DNA of 64,000 nucleotides from Hypericibacter sp049323455 (GTDB lineage: Bacteria; Pseudomonadota; Alphaproteobacteria; Dongiales; Dongiaceae), in NCBI GenBank assembly GCA_049323455.1, contig JBMONF010000065.1, positions 149,601 through 213,600 on the forward strand, read 5' to 3'. The notes under the pieces were generated by a model, which was given only the letters and a program-made list of their open reading frames with translations, was not told the origin of the DNA and did no database searches. The translations under genes and the position numbers were made by a program. Each line of letters starts with the position of its first letter. Positions within the stretch are counted from its first letter, which is position 1. Positions 16,509 through 25,476 of the stretch are shown here, piece by piece.

Positions 16509-17465
16509 ATGCCCACCTTCCTCGATTTCGAAAAGCCGATCGCCGAGCTCGAAGGCAAGATCGAAGAGCTGCGCCATCTGGAGGGCGGCGGCGATCTCAA
16601 CATCGCCGAGGAGGTGGCGCGCCTGCAGGCCAAGGTCGACAAGCTCCTGCGCCAGACCTACGGCAAGCTCACCCCTTGGCAGAAGACGCTGGTGGCGCGC
16701 CATCCCGAGCGGCCGCATTTCCTCGACTATGTGAACGCGCTGATCGAGGACTTCACGCCGCTCGCCGGCGACCGCAGCTTCGCCGACGACCGCGCCATCC
16801 TGGGCGGGCTCGGCCGCTTCCGCGGCCGCTCGGTGATGGTGCTGGGCCACGAGAAGGGGGCCGACACGGCGAGCCGCGTGCGCCACAATTTCGGCATGGC
16901 GCGGCCCGAGGGCTATCGCAAGGCGCAGCGCCTGATGGATCTGGCCGACCGTTTCGGCCTGCCCGTGCTGGCGCTGGTGGATACGCCCGGCGCCTATCCC
17001 GGCGTCGATGCCGAGGCGCGCGGCCAGGCCGAGGCGATCGCGCGCGCGATCGAGACCTGTCTCAAGATCCGCGTGCCGCTGGTGGCCGCCATCATCGGCG
17101 AGGGCGGCTCGGGCGGCGCCATCGCGCTGGCCGCCGGCAACCGCGTGCTGATGCTCGAGCACGCCGTCTATTCGGTGATCTCGCCCGAGGGCTGTGCCTC
17201 GATCCTGTGGCGCTCGGCCGACATGGCCAAGGAGGCGGCCGAGGCGCTGAAGCTCACGGCCGACGACCTGCTCAAGCTGGGCGTGATCGACGAGGTCGTG
17301 CCCGAGCCCGTGGGGGGCGCGCACCGCGGCCGCGAGGAGACCGTCGCGGCGCTGGGCGCGGCGCTGGAAAGGGCGCTGGCCGCGCTCGAAGGGCAATCGG
17401 GGGACGAGCTCAAGCGCGGGCGGCGCGAGAAGTTCCTCGCCATGGGGCAGAAGAGCCTGGCGTAA
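16509..17465 (+). CDS. accA: Acetyl-CoA carboxylase carboxyltransferase subunit alpha
   Basis: 318 residues, standard for AccA. Landmarks are FLDFEKPIAELEGKIEELR, a coiled N-terminal helix, LTPWQKTLVARHPERPHFLDY, FGMARPEGYRKAQRLM, LVDTPGAYPGVDAEARGQAEAIA, IIGEGGSGGAIALAAGNRV and VISPEGCASILWRS. With AccD it transfers carboxyl from biotin carboxyl carrier to acetyl-CoA to make malonyl-CoA. AccD is not in the window. It converges with secA across a hairpin-rich gap. Confidence 0.97.
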   Translation: MPTFLDFEKPIAELEGKIEELRHLEGGGDLNIAEEVARLQAKVDKLLRQTYGKLTPWQKTLVARHPERPHFLDYVNALIEDFTPLAGDRSFADDRAILGGLGRFRGRSVMVLGHEKGADTASRVRHNFGMARPEGYRKAQRLMDLADRFGLPVLALVDTPGAYPGVDAEARGQAEAIARAIETCLKIRVPLVAAIIGEGGSGGAIALAAGNRVLMLEHAVYSVISPEGCASILWRSADMAKEAAEALKLTADDLLKLGVIDEVVPEPVGGAHRGREETVAALGAALERALAALEGQSGDELKRGRREKFLAMGQKSLA

Positions 17466-17488
17466 CGAGGCTTCGGCCTCAGAAGCGA

Positions 17489-17554
17489 CCTCATGCTGAG
17501 CTTGTCGAAGCATGAGGAAGCTCCGCCTCATCCTTCGACAAGCTCAGGATGAGG
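17489..17554. repeat. Paired inverted hairpins between accA and secA (family C)
   Basis: Two palindromes, 17489-17517 (cctcatgct...agcatgagg) and 17526-17554 (cctcatcct...aggatgagg), carry the core gagcttgtcgaag and its reverse complement cttcgacaagctc. They sit between converging genes and may act as a two-way terminator. The cttcgacaagctcaggatgag core is a widespread intergenic repeat in proteobacteria. Confidence 0.8.
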
Positions 17555-17583
17555 CGTCGCGCAGACCTACGAGCGACGCCCGC

Positions 17584-20367
17584 TCACACCTTGCCGTGGC
17601 ACTGCTTGAACTTCTTGCCCGAGCCGCAGGGGCAGGGCGCGTTGCGCGGCACCTTGCCCCAGTTCGATTCGGGCATGCGCGGCTGGGCTGCCGGCGGAGA
17701 CGCCGGCTGGCGCGCGAACACGCTGGCAGGACCGTTGCCGCCGCCGGCTTGGGGCCGCGCCGCGACGGCAGGGCCGGCGCCCGCGCCCGACCCGACGCCG
17801 ACCATGGCTCCCGCGGGCGCGAGAGCCGGATCCTGGCGCGTCTCGCGCATCGGCGTGGGCGCGCGCGCGACCTCGGCCTCTTCCGGCCGGCTGACGCGGA
17901 TCTCGATATGCGAGAGCACGCCGGTCACGGTCTCGCGCAGGCGCACCAGCATTCCCTCGAACAGCTCGAAGGCCTCGCGGCGATACTCGTTGAGCGGATC
18001 GCGCTGGCTGTAGGCCCTCAAGCCGATGCCGTGGCGCAGATGATCGAGCGCCAGGAGATGCTCCTTCCACAGCTGGTCGAGGAGCTGCAGCAAGAGGCTC
18101 TTCTCGGCCACGCGCATGACCTCGGGGGTGAAGCGCTGCTCGCGCTCGGCGGTGCGCATGTCGGAGGCGTCGCGGATGCGTTCCAGCACCTGCTCGACGT
18201 CGATGCCCTCCTCCTTGGCCCATGCCGCGATCGGCAGGTCGAGGCCGAGCACCCTGAGGCATTCCTCGTGGAGCTGCGTCACCTCCCACTGCTCGGGATA
18301 GGAGCCCTTGGGGATGGCGCGCTCGACCAGGTTCTGGATCGTCTCGTGGCGCATGTCGACGATGGTCTGCGCCAGATCGGTCGCACGCATCAGCTCCTTG
18401 CGCTGCTCGTAGATGACCTTGCGCTGGTCGTTCATCACGTTGTCGTACTTCAGCAGATTCTTGCGAATCTCGAAGTTGCGTGCCTCGACTTTCTGCTGCG
18501 CCTTCTCCAGCGCCTTGTTGACCCAGCTGTGGACGATCGCCTCGCCCTCCTTGAGGCCGAGCTTCTGCAGCATCGAGTCCATGCGCTCGGACCCGAAGAT
18601 GCGCATGAGATCGTCCTCGAGCGAGAGATAGAAGCGCGAGGCGCCGGGATCGCCCTGGCGGCCGGAGCGGCCACGCAGCTGGTTGTCGATGCGCCGGCTT
18701 TCATGCCGCTCGGTGCCGAGCACGAAGAGCCCGCCGGCCTCGAGCGCCACCTGCTTGGCGGCGGCGACCTCGCTCCTGATCTTCTCGATCCGGGCCTTGC
18801 GCTGCGCCTCGTCGGTCAGCGTCTCGGTCTCGCGGCGGATGCGCATGTCGACGTTACCGCCCAGTTGGATGTCGGTGCCGCGGCCGGCCATGTTGGTGGC
18901 GATGGTGACCGCGCCCGGCACGCCGGCGTCGGCGATGATGTAGGCCTCCTGCTCGTGATAGCGCGCGTTCAGCACCTGGTGCGGGATGCTGCGTCGCTTC
19001 AGCATGGCGGAGAGCAGCTCCGATTTCTCGATGCTGACGGTGCCGACCAGGACCGGCTGCTTGCGCTCGCGCGCCTCCAGGATCGCCTCGATGATGGCGT
19101 CGTACTTCTCCTTGGCCGTGCGGAAGACCTGGTCGTCCTCGTCCTTGCGGATGCAGGGCAGGTTGGTCGGGATCTCGATCACGTCGAGGCCGTAGATATC
19201 GGAGAACTCGGGCGCCTCGGTCATGGCCGTGCCGGTCATGCCGGCGAGCTTCGGATAGAGGCGGAAATAGTTCTGGAAGGTGATCGAGGCCAGCGTCTGG
19301 TTCTCGTTCTGGATCTGCACCCGCTCCTTGGCCTCGAGCGCCTGATGCAGGCCTTCCGAGTAGCGCCGGCCCTCCATCATGCGGCCGGTGAACTCGTCGA
19401 TGATGACGACCTTGTTGTCCTTGACGATGTAGTCCGTGTCGCGCTGGAACAGCTTGTGCGCCCGGAGCGCCTGCTGGCTGTGGTGCACCAGCGCCACGTT
19501 CTGGATGTCGTACATCGAGGCGCTGCGCAGGAGCCCGGCTTCCCGGAGCAGCTCCTCCATATGCTCCACGCCCTGCTCGGTCAGCGTCACCTGGCGCTGC
19601 TTCTCGTCCTTCTCGTAATCGGCCTCGGTCAGCTTCGGGATGAGCGCGTCGATCTTGACATAGAGCTCGGAGGAATCCTCGGCGGGGCCCGAGATGATGA
19701 GCGGGGTGCGCGCCTCGTCGATCAGGATGCTGTCCACCTCGTCGACGATGGCGTAGTTGAATTCGCGCTGCACCATGTCCTCGAGCCGGAACTTCATGTT
19801 GTCGCGCAGATAGTCGAAGCCAAGCTCGTTGTTGGTGCCGTAGGTGACGTCGCAGGCATATTGCTGGCGCCGCTCGGGATCCGTGAGCCCGTGCACGATG
19901 CAGCCCACGCTCATGCCGAGGAAGCGGTAGATCTGGCCCATCCATTCGGCGTCGCGCTTGGCCAGATAGTCGTTGACCGTCACGACATGCACGCCCCGCC
20001 CCGATAGAGCGTTCAGATAGACCGGCAGCGTGGCCACCAGCGTCTTGCCTTCGCCGGTCTTCATCTCGGCGATCGTGCCGCGGTGGAGCACGATGCCGCC
20101 CATGAGCTGCACGTCGAAATGGCGCTGCCCCAGCGTGCGCACCGCCGCCTCGCGCACCGTGGCGAAGGCGTCGGGCAGGATGTCGTCGAGGCTCTCGCCC
20201 TTCCCGAGCCGCTCCTTGAGCCAGGGCGTGCGCGCCCGCAAGGCCTCGTCGTCGAGCGCCTTGACCTCGGCCTCGAGCGCATTGACCTCCTGGACGATCT
20301 TGGCCAGGGTCTTGATGTAGCGGTCGTTGGCGGAGCCGAACAGCCGCTTGGCAAGGGCGGAAAGCAT
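17584..20367 (-). CDS. secA: Preprotein translocase ATPase SecA
   Basis: 927 residues. The motor is complete: Walker A in MKTGEGKTLVATLP, Walker B in AIVDEVDSILIDEART, GMTGTAMTEAPEF, NMAGRGTDIQLGGNVD and the IRA/helical regions (HSWVNKALEKAQQKVEARNF). A Gly/Ala/Pro-rich linker at about residues 850-900 leads to a C-terminal SEC-C zinc motif (APCPCGSGKKFKQCHG) that contacts SecB and lipids. SecA drives Sec-dependent export. The gene faces accA and is divergent from the parvulin gene. The order secA-ppiC-argJ is common in related genomes. Confidence 0.98.
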   Translation of the reverse strand: MLSALAKRLFGSANDRYIKTLAKIVQEVNALEAEVKALDDEALRARTPWLKERLGKGESLDDILPDAFATVREAAVRTLGQRHFDVQLMGGIVLHRGTIAEMKTGEGKTLVATLPVYLNALSGRGVHVVTVNDYLAKRDAEWMGQIYRFLGMSVGCIVHGLTDPERRQQYACDVTYGTNNELGFDYLRDNMKFRLEDMVQREFNYAIVDEVDSILIDEARTPLIISGPAEDSSELYVKIDALIPKLTEADYEKDEKQRQVTLTEQGVEHMEELLREAGLLRSASMYDIQNVALVHHSQQALRAHKLFQRDTDYIVKDNKVVIIDEFTGRMMEGRRYSEGLHQALEAKERVQIQNENQTLASITFQNYFRLYPKLAGMTGTAMTEAPEFSDIYGLDVIEIPTNLPCIRKDEDDQVFRTAKEKYDAIIEAILEARERKQPVLVGTVSIEKSELLSAMLKRRSIPHQVLNARYHEQEAYIIADAGVPGAVTIATNMAGRGTDIQLGGNVDMRIRRETETLTDEAQRKARIEKIRSEVAAAKQVALEAGGLFVLGTERHESRRIDNQLRGRSGRQGDPGASRFYLSLEDDLMRIFGSERMDSMLQKLGLKEGEAIVHSWVNKALEKAQQKVEARNFEIRKNLLKYDNVMNDQRKVIYEQRKELMRATDLAQTIVDMRHETIQNLVERAIPKGSYPEQWEVTQLHEECLRVLGLDLPIAAWAKEEGIDVEQVLERIRDASDMRTAEREQRFTPEVMRVAEKSLLLQLLDQLWKEHLLALDHLRHGIGLRAYSQRDPLNEYRREAFELFEGMLVRLRETVTGVLSHIEIRVSRPEEAEVARAPTPMRETRQDPALAPAGAMVGVGSGAGAGPAVAARPQAGGGNGPASVFARQPASPPAAQPRMPESNWGKVPRNAPCPCGSGKKFKQCHGKV

Positions 20368-20738
20368 TCAAACCTCGAATGGCAAGGGAGCGCCCCCTCC
20401 GGACGCGCTGCCGGTTGGCACATCCGGGCGGCGGCGCGGCGGCCGGGCCGCTCTAAACATGTGCCGATGGGCGCATGAGAGATAGGACCCCGCCCCCGGC
20501 CTGTCAACGCGGGGGGCGCCGGCCGGTGCCGGCTATCCCGCGGGCGCCGTCATGCCGCCGCGCCGCCGGCAACGGCGCTGCGTCACGATTTTGTGACGGT
20601 TTCGCTCGATTTGCCCCGGCCGTCGGCCCCGATGCTCGGCCTTGTGTGCGAGCGGGGGCTGTGCATGATGGGCGCGGCCGGGTGGCTGTCCGTCGCTCGC
20701 AAGAGCCCGGCGCACCCTCAACCTTTCCAGAGTCCTCA
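20368..20738. other. Divergent intergenic region between secA and the parvulin gene
   Basis: No gene seen in these 371 bases, which should contain both promoters. A perfect inverted repeat cgtcac-gatttt-gtgacg at 20581-20598 stands out, about 140 bases ahead of the parvulin start and 215 bases ahead of secA. It could be a regulator site or a small hairpin. GC-rich palindromic stretches (ggcggcggcgcggcggccgggcc) lie near 20429-20452. Confidence 0.5.
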
Positions 20739-21587
20739 ATGAAAAAGCTGCTCATGGCCGGCGCCGCGGCCTTACTCGTCCTGACGGCGCAACCGCTGCT
20801 CGCCGCCGAGGACGACCCGGTCGTGGCCAAGGTCAACGGCAAGGAGCTGCATCGCTCCGATGTGGTGGCCTCCGCCCGCGGCCTGCCGGAGCAGTACCAG
20901 CAGCAGATCGACGTGATCTTTCCGGCCCTGGTCGAGCGGTTGATCGGGCTCGAGCTGCTGGCCGAGGCAGGCCGTGCGCAGAAGCTCGCCGACGACGCCG
21001 AGGTCAAGGAGCTAATGCGGGCTTACGAGGACGAGGCGATCCGGCGCGTCTACGTCAAGCGGCTGATCGAGACGGGCGTGACCGACGCCGAGCTGAAGAA
21101 GCGCTATGATGAGTATGTGGCGAGCCATCCGCCACAGACCGAGATTCGCGCCCGGCACATCCTGGTCAAGACCAAGGAGGAGGCCGAAGCGATCATCGCC
21201 GAGCTGGACAAGGGTGCGGATTTCGCCGAGCTCGCCAAGCAGAAATCGACCGATCCGGCCGCCGCCAACGGCGGCGATCTCGGCTATTTCCTGCCCGAGG
21301 AGATGGTGAAGCCCTTCGCCGACGCGGCCATCGGGCTGGAGAAGGGGGCCTATTCCAAAACCCCGGTTCAGACCGAGTTCGGCTGGCATGTCATCAAGCT
21401 CGAGGACAAGCGCGAGCGCAAGGTGCCGACCTTCGATGAGATGAAGGACGAGCTGCGCAGCCAGGTTTCGCAGGACCTCGTGAACAAGAAGGTCGAAGAA
21501 CTGCGCGCGGCGGCCAAGATCGAGATGTTTAATCCGGACGGCTCGCCGATGCAGCCGCAAGCGCCGGCGAACCCGCCCGCGCAGTAG
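20739..21587 (+). CDS. Periplasmic parvulin-type peptidyl-prolyl isomerase
   Basis: 282 residues. The signal peptide begins MKKLLMAGAAALLVL and ends LLAAE. A SurA/PrsA-like N-terminal region (VAKVNGKELHRSDVVASA) is followed by the parvulin domain at about residues 135-230: IRARHILVKTKEEAEAII, GADFAELAKQKSTDPAAANGGDLGYF, FGWHVIKLEDKR. It should assist folding of exported proteins. The tail is Pro/Ala/Gln-rich. It lies 14 bases ahead of argJ and is divergent from secA. Confidence 0.92.
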   Translation: MKKLLMAGAAALLVLTAQPLLAAEDDPVVAKVNGKELHRSDVVASARGLPEQYQQQIDVIFPALVERLIGLELLAEAGRAQKLADDAEVKELMRAYEDEAIRRVYVKRLIETGVTDAELKKRYDEYVASHPPQTEIRARHILVKTKEEAEAIIAELDKGADFAELAKQKSTDPAAANGGDLGYFLPEEMVKPFADAAIGLEKGAYSKTPVQTEFGWHVIKLEDKRERKVPTFDEMKDELRSQVSQDLVNKKVEELRAAAKIEMFNPDGSPMQPQAPANPPAQ

Positions 21588-21601
21588 GAGCGAGGACGGC
21601 C

Positions 21602-22831
21602 ATGCTGGAACGCTCGCCATTGGCGCCCGCGACCATCCCGACCCTGCCGGCCGTGGCGGGCGTGCGGCTCGCCGCGGCCGCCTGCGAGATCCGCTACAAG
21701 GGCCGCAAGGACGCGACTTTGATCGAGTTCGCGCCTGGCTCGACCGTGGCGGGCGTCTTCACCCGCTCGCTCGCGCCGGGCGCCCCGGTCGATCTCTGCC
21801 GCAAGCATCTCGGGGGCGGCAAGGCGCGCGCGATCCTGGTGAACTCGGGCAACGCCAACGCCTTCACCGGCAAGCTGGGCCAAGCCGCCTGCGACCGCTC
21901 GGCCAAGGCGGTGGCCGAGGCGCTCGGCTGCAAGAGGAGCGAGGTGTTCCTGGCCTCGACCGGCGTGATCGGCGAGCCGCTGCCGGTCGAGAAGCTGGTA
22001 GCAGGGCTGGGCGGGCTCGTCCGGGACCTCGGCCCCGATGGCTGGCGTGGCGCGGCAGAGGCCATCATGACCACCGACACCTTCCCCAAGCTCGCCACGC
22101 GCCGCGCCGAAATCGCGGGCGTGCCGGTGACGATCAACGGCATCGCCAAGGGCTCGGGCATGATCGCCCCCGACATGGCGACCATGCTGGCTTTCGTGGC
22201 GACCGACGCGAAGGTTCCCGCACCGGTGCTGCAGAAGCTCCTGACCGCCGCCACCGATCGCTCCTTCAACTGCATCACGGTCGACAGCGACACCTCGACC
22301 AGCGACACGTTGCTGCTGGTGGCGACCGGCCAGGCCAGGCACAAGGCGGTCAAGGGCGCGGCCGACGCGCATCTCAGAGGCTTCAAAGCGGCGCTCGAGG
22401 ATCTGCTGATCGATCTCGCCCGCCAGGTGGCGCGTGATGGCGAGGGCGCCAGCAAGTTCGTCACCATCGACGTGACGGGGGCGGCCACCGACAAGGCGGC
22501 CCGGCGCATCGCGCTCGCGGTGGCCAATTCGCCCCTGGTCAAGACCGCGATCGCCGGCGAGGACGCCAACTGGGGCCGCATCGTCATGGCCGTCGGCAAG
22601 TCGGGCGAGAAGGTCGACCGCGACAAGCTCGAGATCGCGATCGGCGGCATTGCCGTGGCGGCCAAGGGCCAGCGCGTGCCCGATTACGACGAGGCGCCGG
22701 TGGCGCTGCACATGAAGGGCCGCGAAATCGACATCGCCGTCGATATCGGGGTCGGCCGCGGCAAGGCGCGGGTCTGGACCTGCGACCTGACGCACGGCTA
22801 CATCGACATCAATGGCTCTTATCGGAGCTGA
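21602..22831 (+). CDS. argJ: Bifunctional glutamate N-acetyltransferase / amino-acid N-acetyltransferase
   Basis: 409 residues, normal for ArgJ. Key segments are AILVNSGNANAFTG, FLASTGVIGEPLP, TTDTFPKLA and GIAKGSGMIAPDMATMLAF. The Thr of MATML is the autocleavage site and nucleophile that splits alpha and beta chains. DSDTSTSDT and EDANWGRIVMAVG follow. It recycles the acetyl group in arginine biosynthesis. The last 20 bases overlap the GNAT gene. Confidence 0.97.
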   Translation: MLERSPLAPATIPTLPAVAGVRLAAAACEIRYKGRKDATLIEFAPGSTVAGVFTRSLAPGAPVDLCRKHLGGGKARAILVNSGNANAFTGKLGQAACDRSAKAVAEALGCKRSEVFLASTGVIGEPLPVEKLVAGLGGLVRDLGPDGWRGAAEAIMTTDTFPKLATRRAEIAGVPVTINGIAKGSGMIAPDMATMLAFVATDAKVPAPVLQKLLTAATDRSFNCITVDSDTSTSDTLLLVATGQARHKAVKGAADAHLRGFKAALEDLLIDLARQVARDGEGASKFVTIDVTGAATDKAARRIALAVANSPLVKTAIAGEDANWGRIVMAVGKSGEKVDRDKLEIAIGGIAVAAKGQRVPDYDEAPVALHMKGREIDIAVDIGVGRGKARVWTCDLTHGYIDINGSYRS

Positions 22832-23378
22832 GCGGCGTCGTCGCTCGACGCTCGAAACGGCGCGTTTGCGCCTGCGGCCCTTGCGCCGCGACGACAGCCC
22901 CGTCATCGAGCGGCTGGCGGGGGAATGGGAGGTGGCGCGCTATCTGGCGCAGGCACCGCTTCCCTTTCCGCCGGGCGAGGCGGCCCCATGGATCGCTTCG
23001 CTGGCCCGAAGCGGCGAGATCGCATTGGCGATCGAACGGCGCGCCGATCGCGTCTTTCTCGGCTGCTGCGGCTGCACGGTCGAAGCCGACGGGGTGCCGG
23101 ATGTCGGCTATTGGCTCGGCCGCCCGCATTGGGGCCAGGGCTACGCGACGGAGGCGGTCGGACGCCTGGTGAAGCATCTGTTCGAGGATCGCGGCGCGGC
23201 ACGCGTCACCGCGGCCGCGTTGCCGGAGAACCCGGCTTCGATCCGCGTCCAGGAGCGGCTGGGCTTCATCTATGCGGGCGCGCAGGAGCGGGAATTTCCG
23301 GCGCGCGGCGGTAGGCGGCTCCTGGAGCGGCGCACGCTGGATCGCGCGCGCTGGCGAGAGCTTCATGACGCTCGCTGA
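22812..23378 (+). CDS. GNAT-family N-acetyltransferase (RimJ/RimL type)
   Basis: 188 residues. LETARLRLRPLRRDDSPVIE is the typical RimJ-like start. WLGRPHWGQGYATEAVGRLV is the acetyl-CoA binding motif, and ALPENPASIRVQERLGF completes the fold. The substrate is unknown. It overlaps argJ by 20 bases and the following GNAT-Nudix gene by 14 bases, so the three are likely co-translated. The second gene begins with a recognisably related GNAT domain (both share WEVARY, AIERRADR and PENPASIRVQE), evidence for a tandem duplication. Confidence 0.88.
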   Translation: MALIGAERRRRSTLETARLRLRPLRRDDSPVIERLAGEWEVARYLAQAPLPFPPGEAAPWIASLARSGEIALAIERRADRVFLGCCGCTVEADGVPDVGYWLGRPHWGQGYATEAVGRLVKHLFEDRGAARVTAAALPENPASIRVQERLGFIYAGAQEREFPARGGRRLLERRTLDRARWRELHDAR

Positions 23379-24330
23379 GGAAGCCTCCGGCTGTGCCGCT
23401 GCCCGGATCGAGACGCCGCGGCTGATCCTGCGCCCCGTCATGCAGGTGGATGCGCTTTGGATCGAGCGGCTCGCCGGCGATTGGGAGGTGGCGCGCTACA
23501 CGGCGCGCATCCCTCACCCCTATCCGCTGGGCGGGGCTGTCGCGTTCATCGCCGGGCTTGGGGACGCGGCCGACCTCACCTTCGCCATCGAACGGCGCGC
23601 CGACCGCAAGCCCGTCGGCATGATCGGGCTGGAGCGCGCGGGCAGGGAGGCCGAGGTCGGCTACTGGATCGGCAAGCCTTATTGGGGCCAGGGCTATGCG
23701 AGCGAGGCCCTGGAGGCGCTGGTCGATCACGGCTTCCGCAAGCTCGGCCTCGAGCGCCTCACCGCCGCGGCCATGCCGGAGAATCCGGCCTCGATCCGCG
23801 TTCAGGAGAAGAACGGCTTCGTTCTCGCCGGGACGGGCGAGATCGACGCGCCGGCGCGCGGCGGCAAGATGACGGTGGAGCGTCGGGTCCTCGACCGCGC
23901 CGCCTGGGATCGGCGGCGGGCCGAGACGGCCTTGCCGCTGCTGCTGGTGGTCGCGGTGGCGCTCATCGATGCAGACGGACGCGTGCTGCTGGCGCAGCGC
24001 CCGCCCGGCAAGCCGATGGCGGGCTTGTGGGAGTTCCCCGGCGGCAAGCTCCATCCGGGCGAGAGCCCCGAGCAGGCGCTCGTGCGCGAGCTCAAGGAGG
24101 AGCTGGGGCTTGACACCGCCGAGAGCTGCCTGGCGCCGATCGCCTTCGCCTCGCACCGCTACGAGACATTCCACCTGCTGATGCCACTCTATGTCTGCCG
24201 TGTGTGGAAGGGCACGCCGCACCCGCACGAAGGCCAGAAGCTCGCCTGGGTCAGGCCGCAGAAGCTCGCCGACTACCCGATGCCGCCGGCCGACCTGCCG
24301 CTGATCCCGATCCTGCAGGATCTGCTGTAG
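23365..24330 (+). CDS. GNAT acetyltransferase fused to a MutT-type Nudix hydrolase
   Basis: 321 residues from the ATG at 23365. Residues about 10-175 are a GNAT domain (IETPRLILRPVMQVDALWIE, WIGKPYWGQGYASEALEALV, ENPASIRVQEKNGF). Residues about 190-320 are a MutT-like Nudix domain (LLVVAVALIDADGRVLLAQR, GLWEFPGGKLHPGES, a complete Nudix box with RELKEELGL). The Nudix half resembles 8-oxo-dGTP diphosphatases, which are often found as a separate mutT after argJ. The two halves read through with no stop, joined by LDRAAWDRRRAETALP. Both active-site motifs are intact. Fusion may couple repair or nucleotide clean-up with acetylation, or be incidental. Confidence 0.85.
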   Translation: MTLAEEASGCAAARIETPRLILRPVMQVDALWIERLAGDWEVARYTARIPHPYPLGGAVAFIAGLGDAADLTFAIERRADRKPVGMIGLERAGREAEVGYWIGKPYWGQGYASEALEALVDHGFRKLGLERLTAAAMPENPASIRVQEKNGFVLAGTGEIDAPARGGKMTVERRVLDRAAWDRRRAETALPLLLVVAVALIDADGRVLLAQRPPGKPMAGLWEFPGGKLHPGESPEQALVRELKEELGLDTAESCLAPIAFASHRYETFHLLMPLYVCRVWKGTPHPHEGQKLAWVRPQKLADYPMPPADLPLIPILQDLL

Positions 24331-24351
24331 GCGCCGTCCCATTCATTCGGA

Positions 24352-24500
24352 GCAGGTCCCCCTCACCCAGCTTCGGGTAGGCTCGGCTTTCAGCCTCGCC
24401 AACCCTTCGCAACCCTCTCCCCGCTGCCGCGGGGCGAGGGAGAAGAGATTTTACCCTCGCCCCCACGCAAGTGGGGGAGAGGGAAGGGTGAGGGGGTGTC
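24352..24500. repeat. GC-rich palindromic intergenic repeat, family B, copy 2
   Basis: Opposed arms such as ccccctcaccc/gggtgaggggg and ccctctcccc/gggggagaggg surround a central hairpin on ccgctgccgcgggg. It fills most of the gap between the converging GNAT-Nudix and deacetylase genes and resembles the elements at 10517 and 36300. No gene is seen. Confidence 0.75.
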
Positions 24501-24543
24501 GATTCCGCGTGGAATGCTGTCGGTGGGATTTGCTTCACGGCTT

Positions 24544-25365
24544 TCATGCGATTCTCTTCCCGGCCGCCGCGACATCCTCCGCAAACGCCGGCCCCGCGAG
24601 ATAAGCGAGCTCCTCGGCGCGGGGGCCCACGACCGGATCGCGGCTGGCGAGCGCGTCGTCGGGCTCGCCCGGGTGGCACATGATCATCGTGCCCGGCGTG
24701 GCGGCCGCGAGCCAGCGGCGGAACAGCGCGCGATAGGGCGCGGCCTCGACGAAGCGGCGCAGGCCCAGGAGCCCGGTGTTCATTGCGCGCTCGCCGGCCT
24801 CGCGGGCGAGCGGGCTGCCGAGCGCGGCGAGGGTGGCAGCCTTGACCGGTGCCGGCAGACGCCAGGGCGACGCGCCCGGCGGCGGACCGACGAGGCGCAG
24901 GCGCGCGCCCGTGCGCCGGCTCACGGCCAGAACGGCCTGGCGCACCACGGGCAGGGCTTGCACATGCTGATGCCCGTCGATGAAATCCGGCGGCCGGCCG
25001 AGGCCCGCCGCCAGGCGGTCGAACTGGCGTCCGACCTCGGCCGCGATCTCGGCCGCATCGAGCCCGCCGGTGAAGGCCAGCGCCAGAAGCCGGCTCAGGC
25101 TGGGCAGACGCCCGTCCGGTGCCAGACGCGCCATCGCGCCCAAGGGTGCGTGGTCGGTCAAGGTCAGATGAAGCCCGACGGCAAAATCGCCGCCCAGGGC
25201 CTTGAGTGCTGCGATCTCCGAGTCGAACTCGGGGAACAGGACCATGACGCTGGTGACGTCGATGCGCCGTTCGGCCAGCAGGCGCCGGATGGCCCGGCCG
25301 ACGCCCGGCGCAAGGGCGTAATCGTCGGCGCAAAAGCGGATCCGATCGGTCGGCGGGGCGTTCAT
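24544..25365 (-). CDS. ChbG/HpnK-family (YdjC-like) carbohydrate deacetylase
   Basis: 273 residues. The metal-binding pattern of the YdjC/ChbG/HpnK family is visible: FCADDYALAPGV near the start, VGLHLTLTDHA, DFIDGHQHVQALP and MIMCHPGEPDD near the C-terminus. Members deacetylate chitooligosaccharides or, as HpnK, remove the acetyl group from N-acetylglucosaminyl hopanoids. It is divergent from a GT2 glycosyltransferase 111 bases away. A ChbG-like gene beside polyprenyl-phosphate-type glycosyltransferases suggests sugar-lipid or envelope work. No hopanoid genes are in the window to choose between the options. Confidence 0.85.
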   Translation of the reverse strand: MNAPPTDRIRFCADDYALAPGVGRAIRRLLAERRIDVTSVMVLFPEFDSEIAALKALGGDFAVGLHLTLTDHAPLGAMARLAPDGRLPSLSRLLALAFTGGLDAAEIAAEVGRQFDRLAAGLGRPPDFIDGHQHVQALPVVRQAVLAVSRRTGARLRLVGPPPGASPWRLPAPVKAATLAALGSPLAREAGERAMNTGLLGLRRFVEAAPYRALFRRWLAAATPGTMIMCHPGEPDDALASRDPVVGPRAEELAYLAGPAFAEDVAAAGKRIA

Positions 25366-25476
25366 GCGAAGCCGAGCCTCGAGCGATGGTCAAAAGCGCA
25401 ACCGCCCTTTTTCGCGGCGGCCGGGACCCTGCACTATACTGGCGCAGCGGAACAAGCGAAGCCCGGGAGCAGGGGA

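Noticed and set aside
17512..20007. An 831-residue open frame on the plus strand opposite secA
   Set aside because: It is antisense to a full-length, motif-complete SecA, is His/Val/Asp-rich without domains and reflects high GC at third positions.
24352..24500. CRISPR array
   Set aside because: The repeats are inverted arms of one palindrome, not regularly spaced direct repeats, and no cas genes are present.
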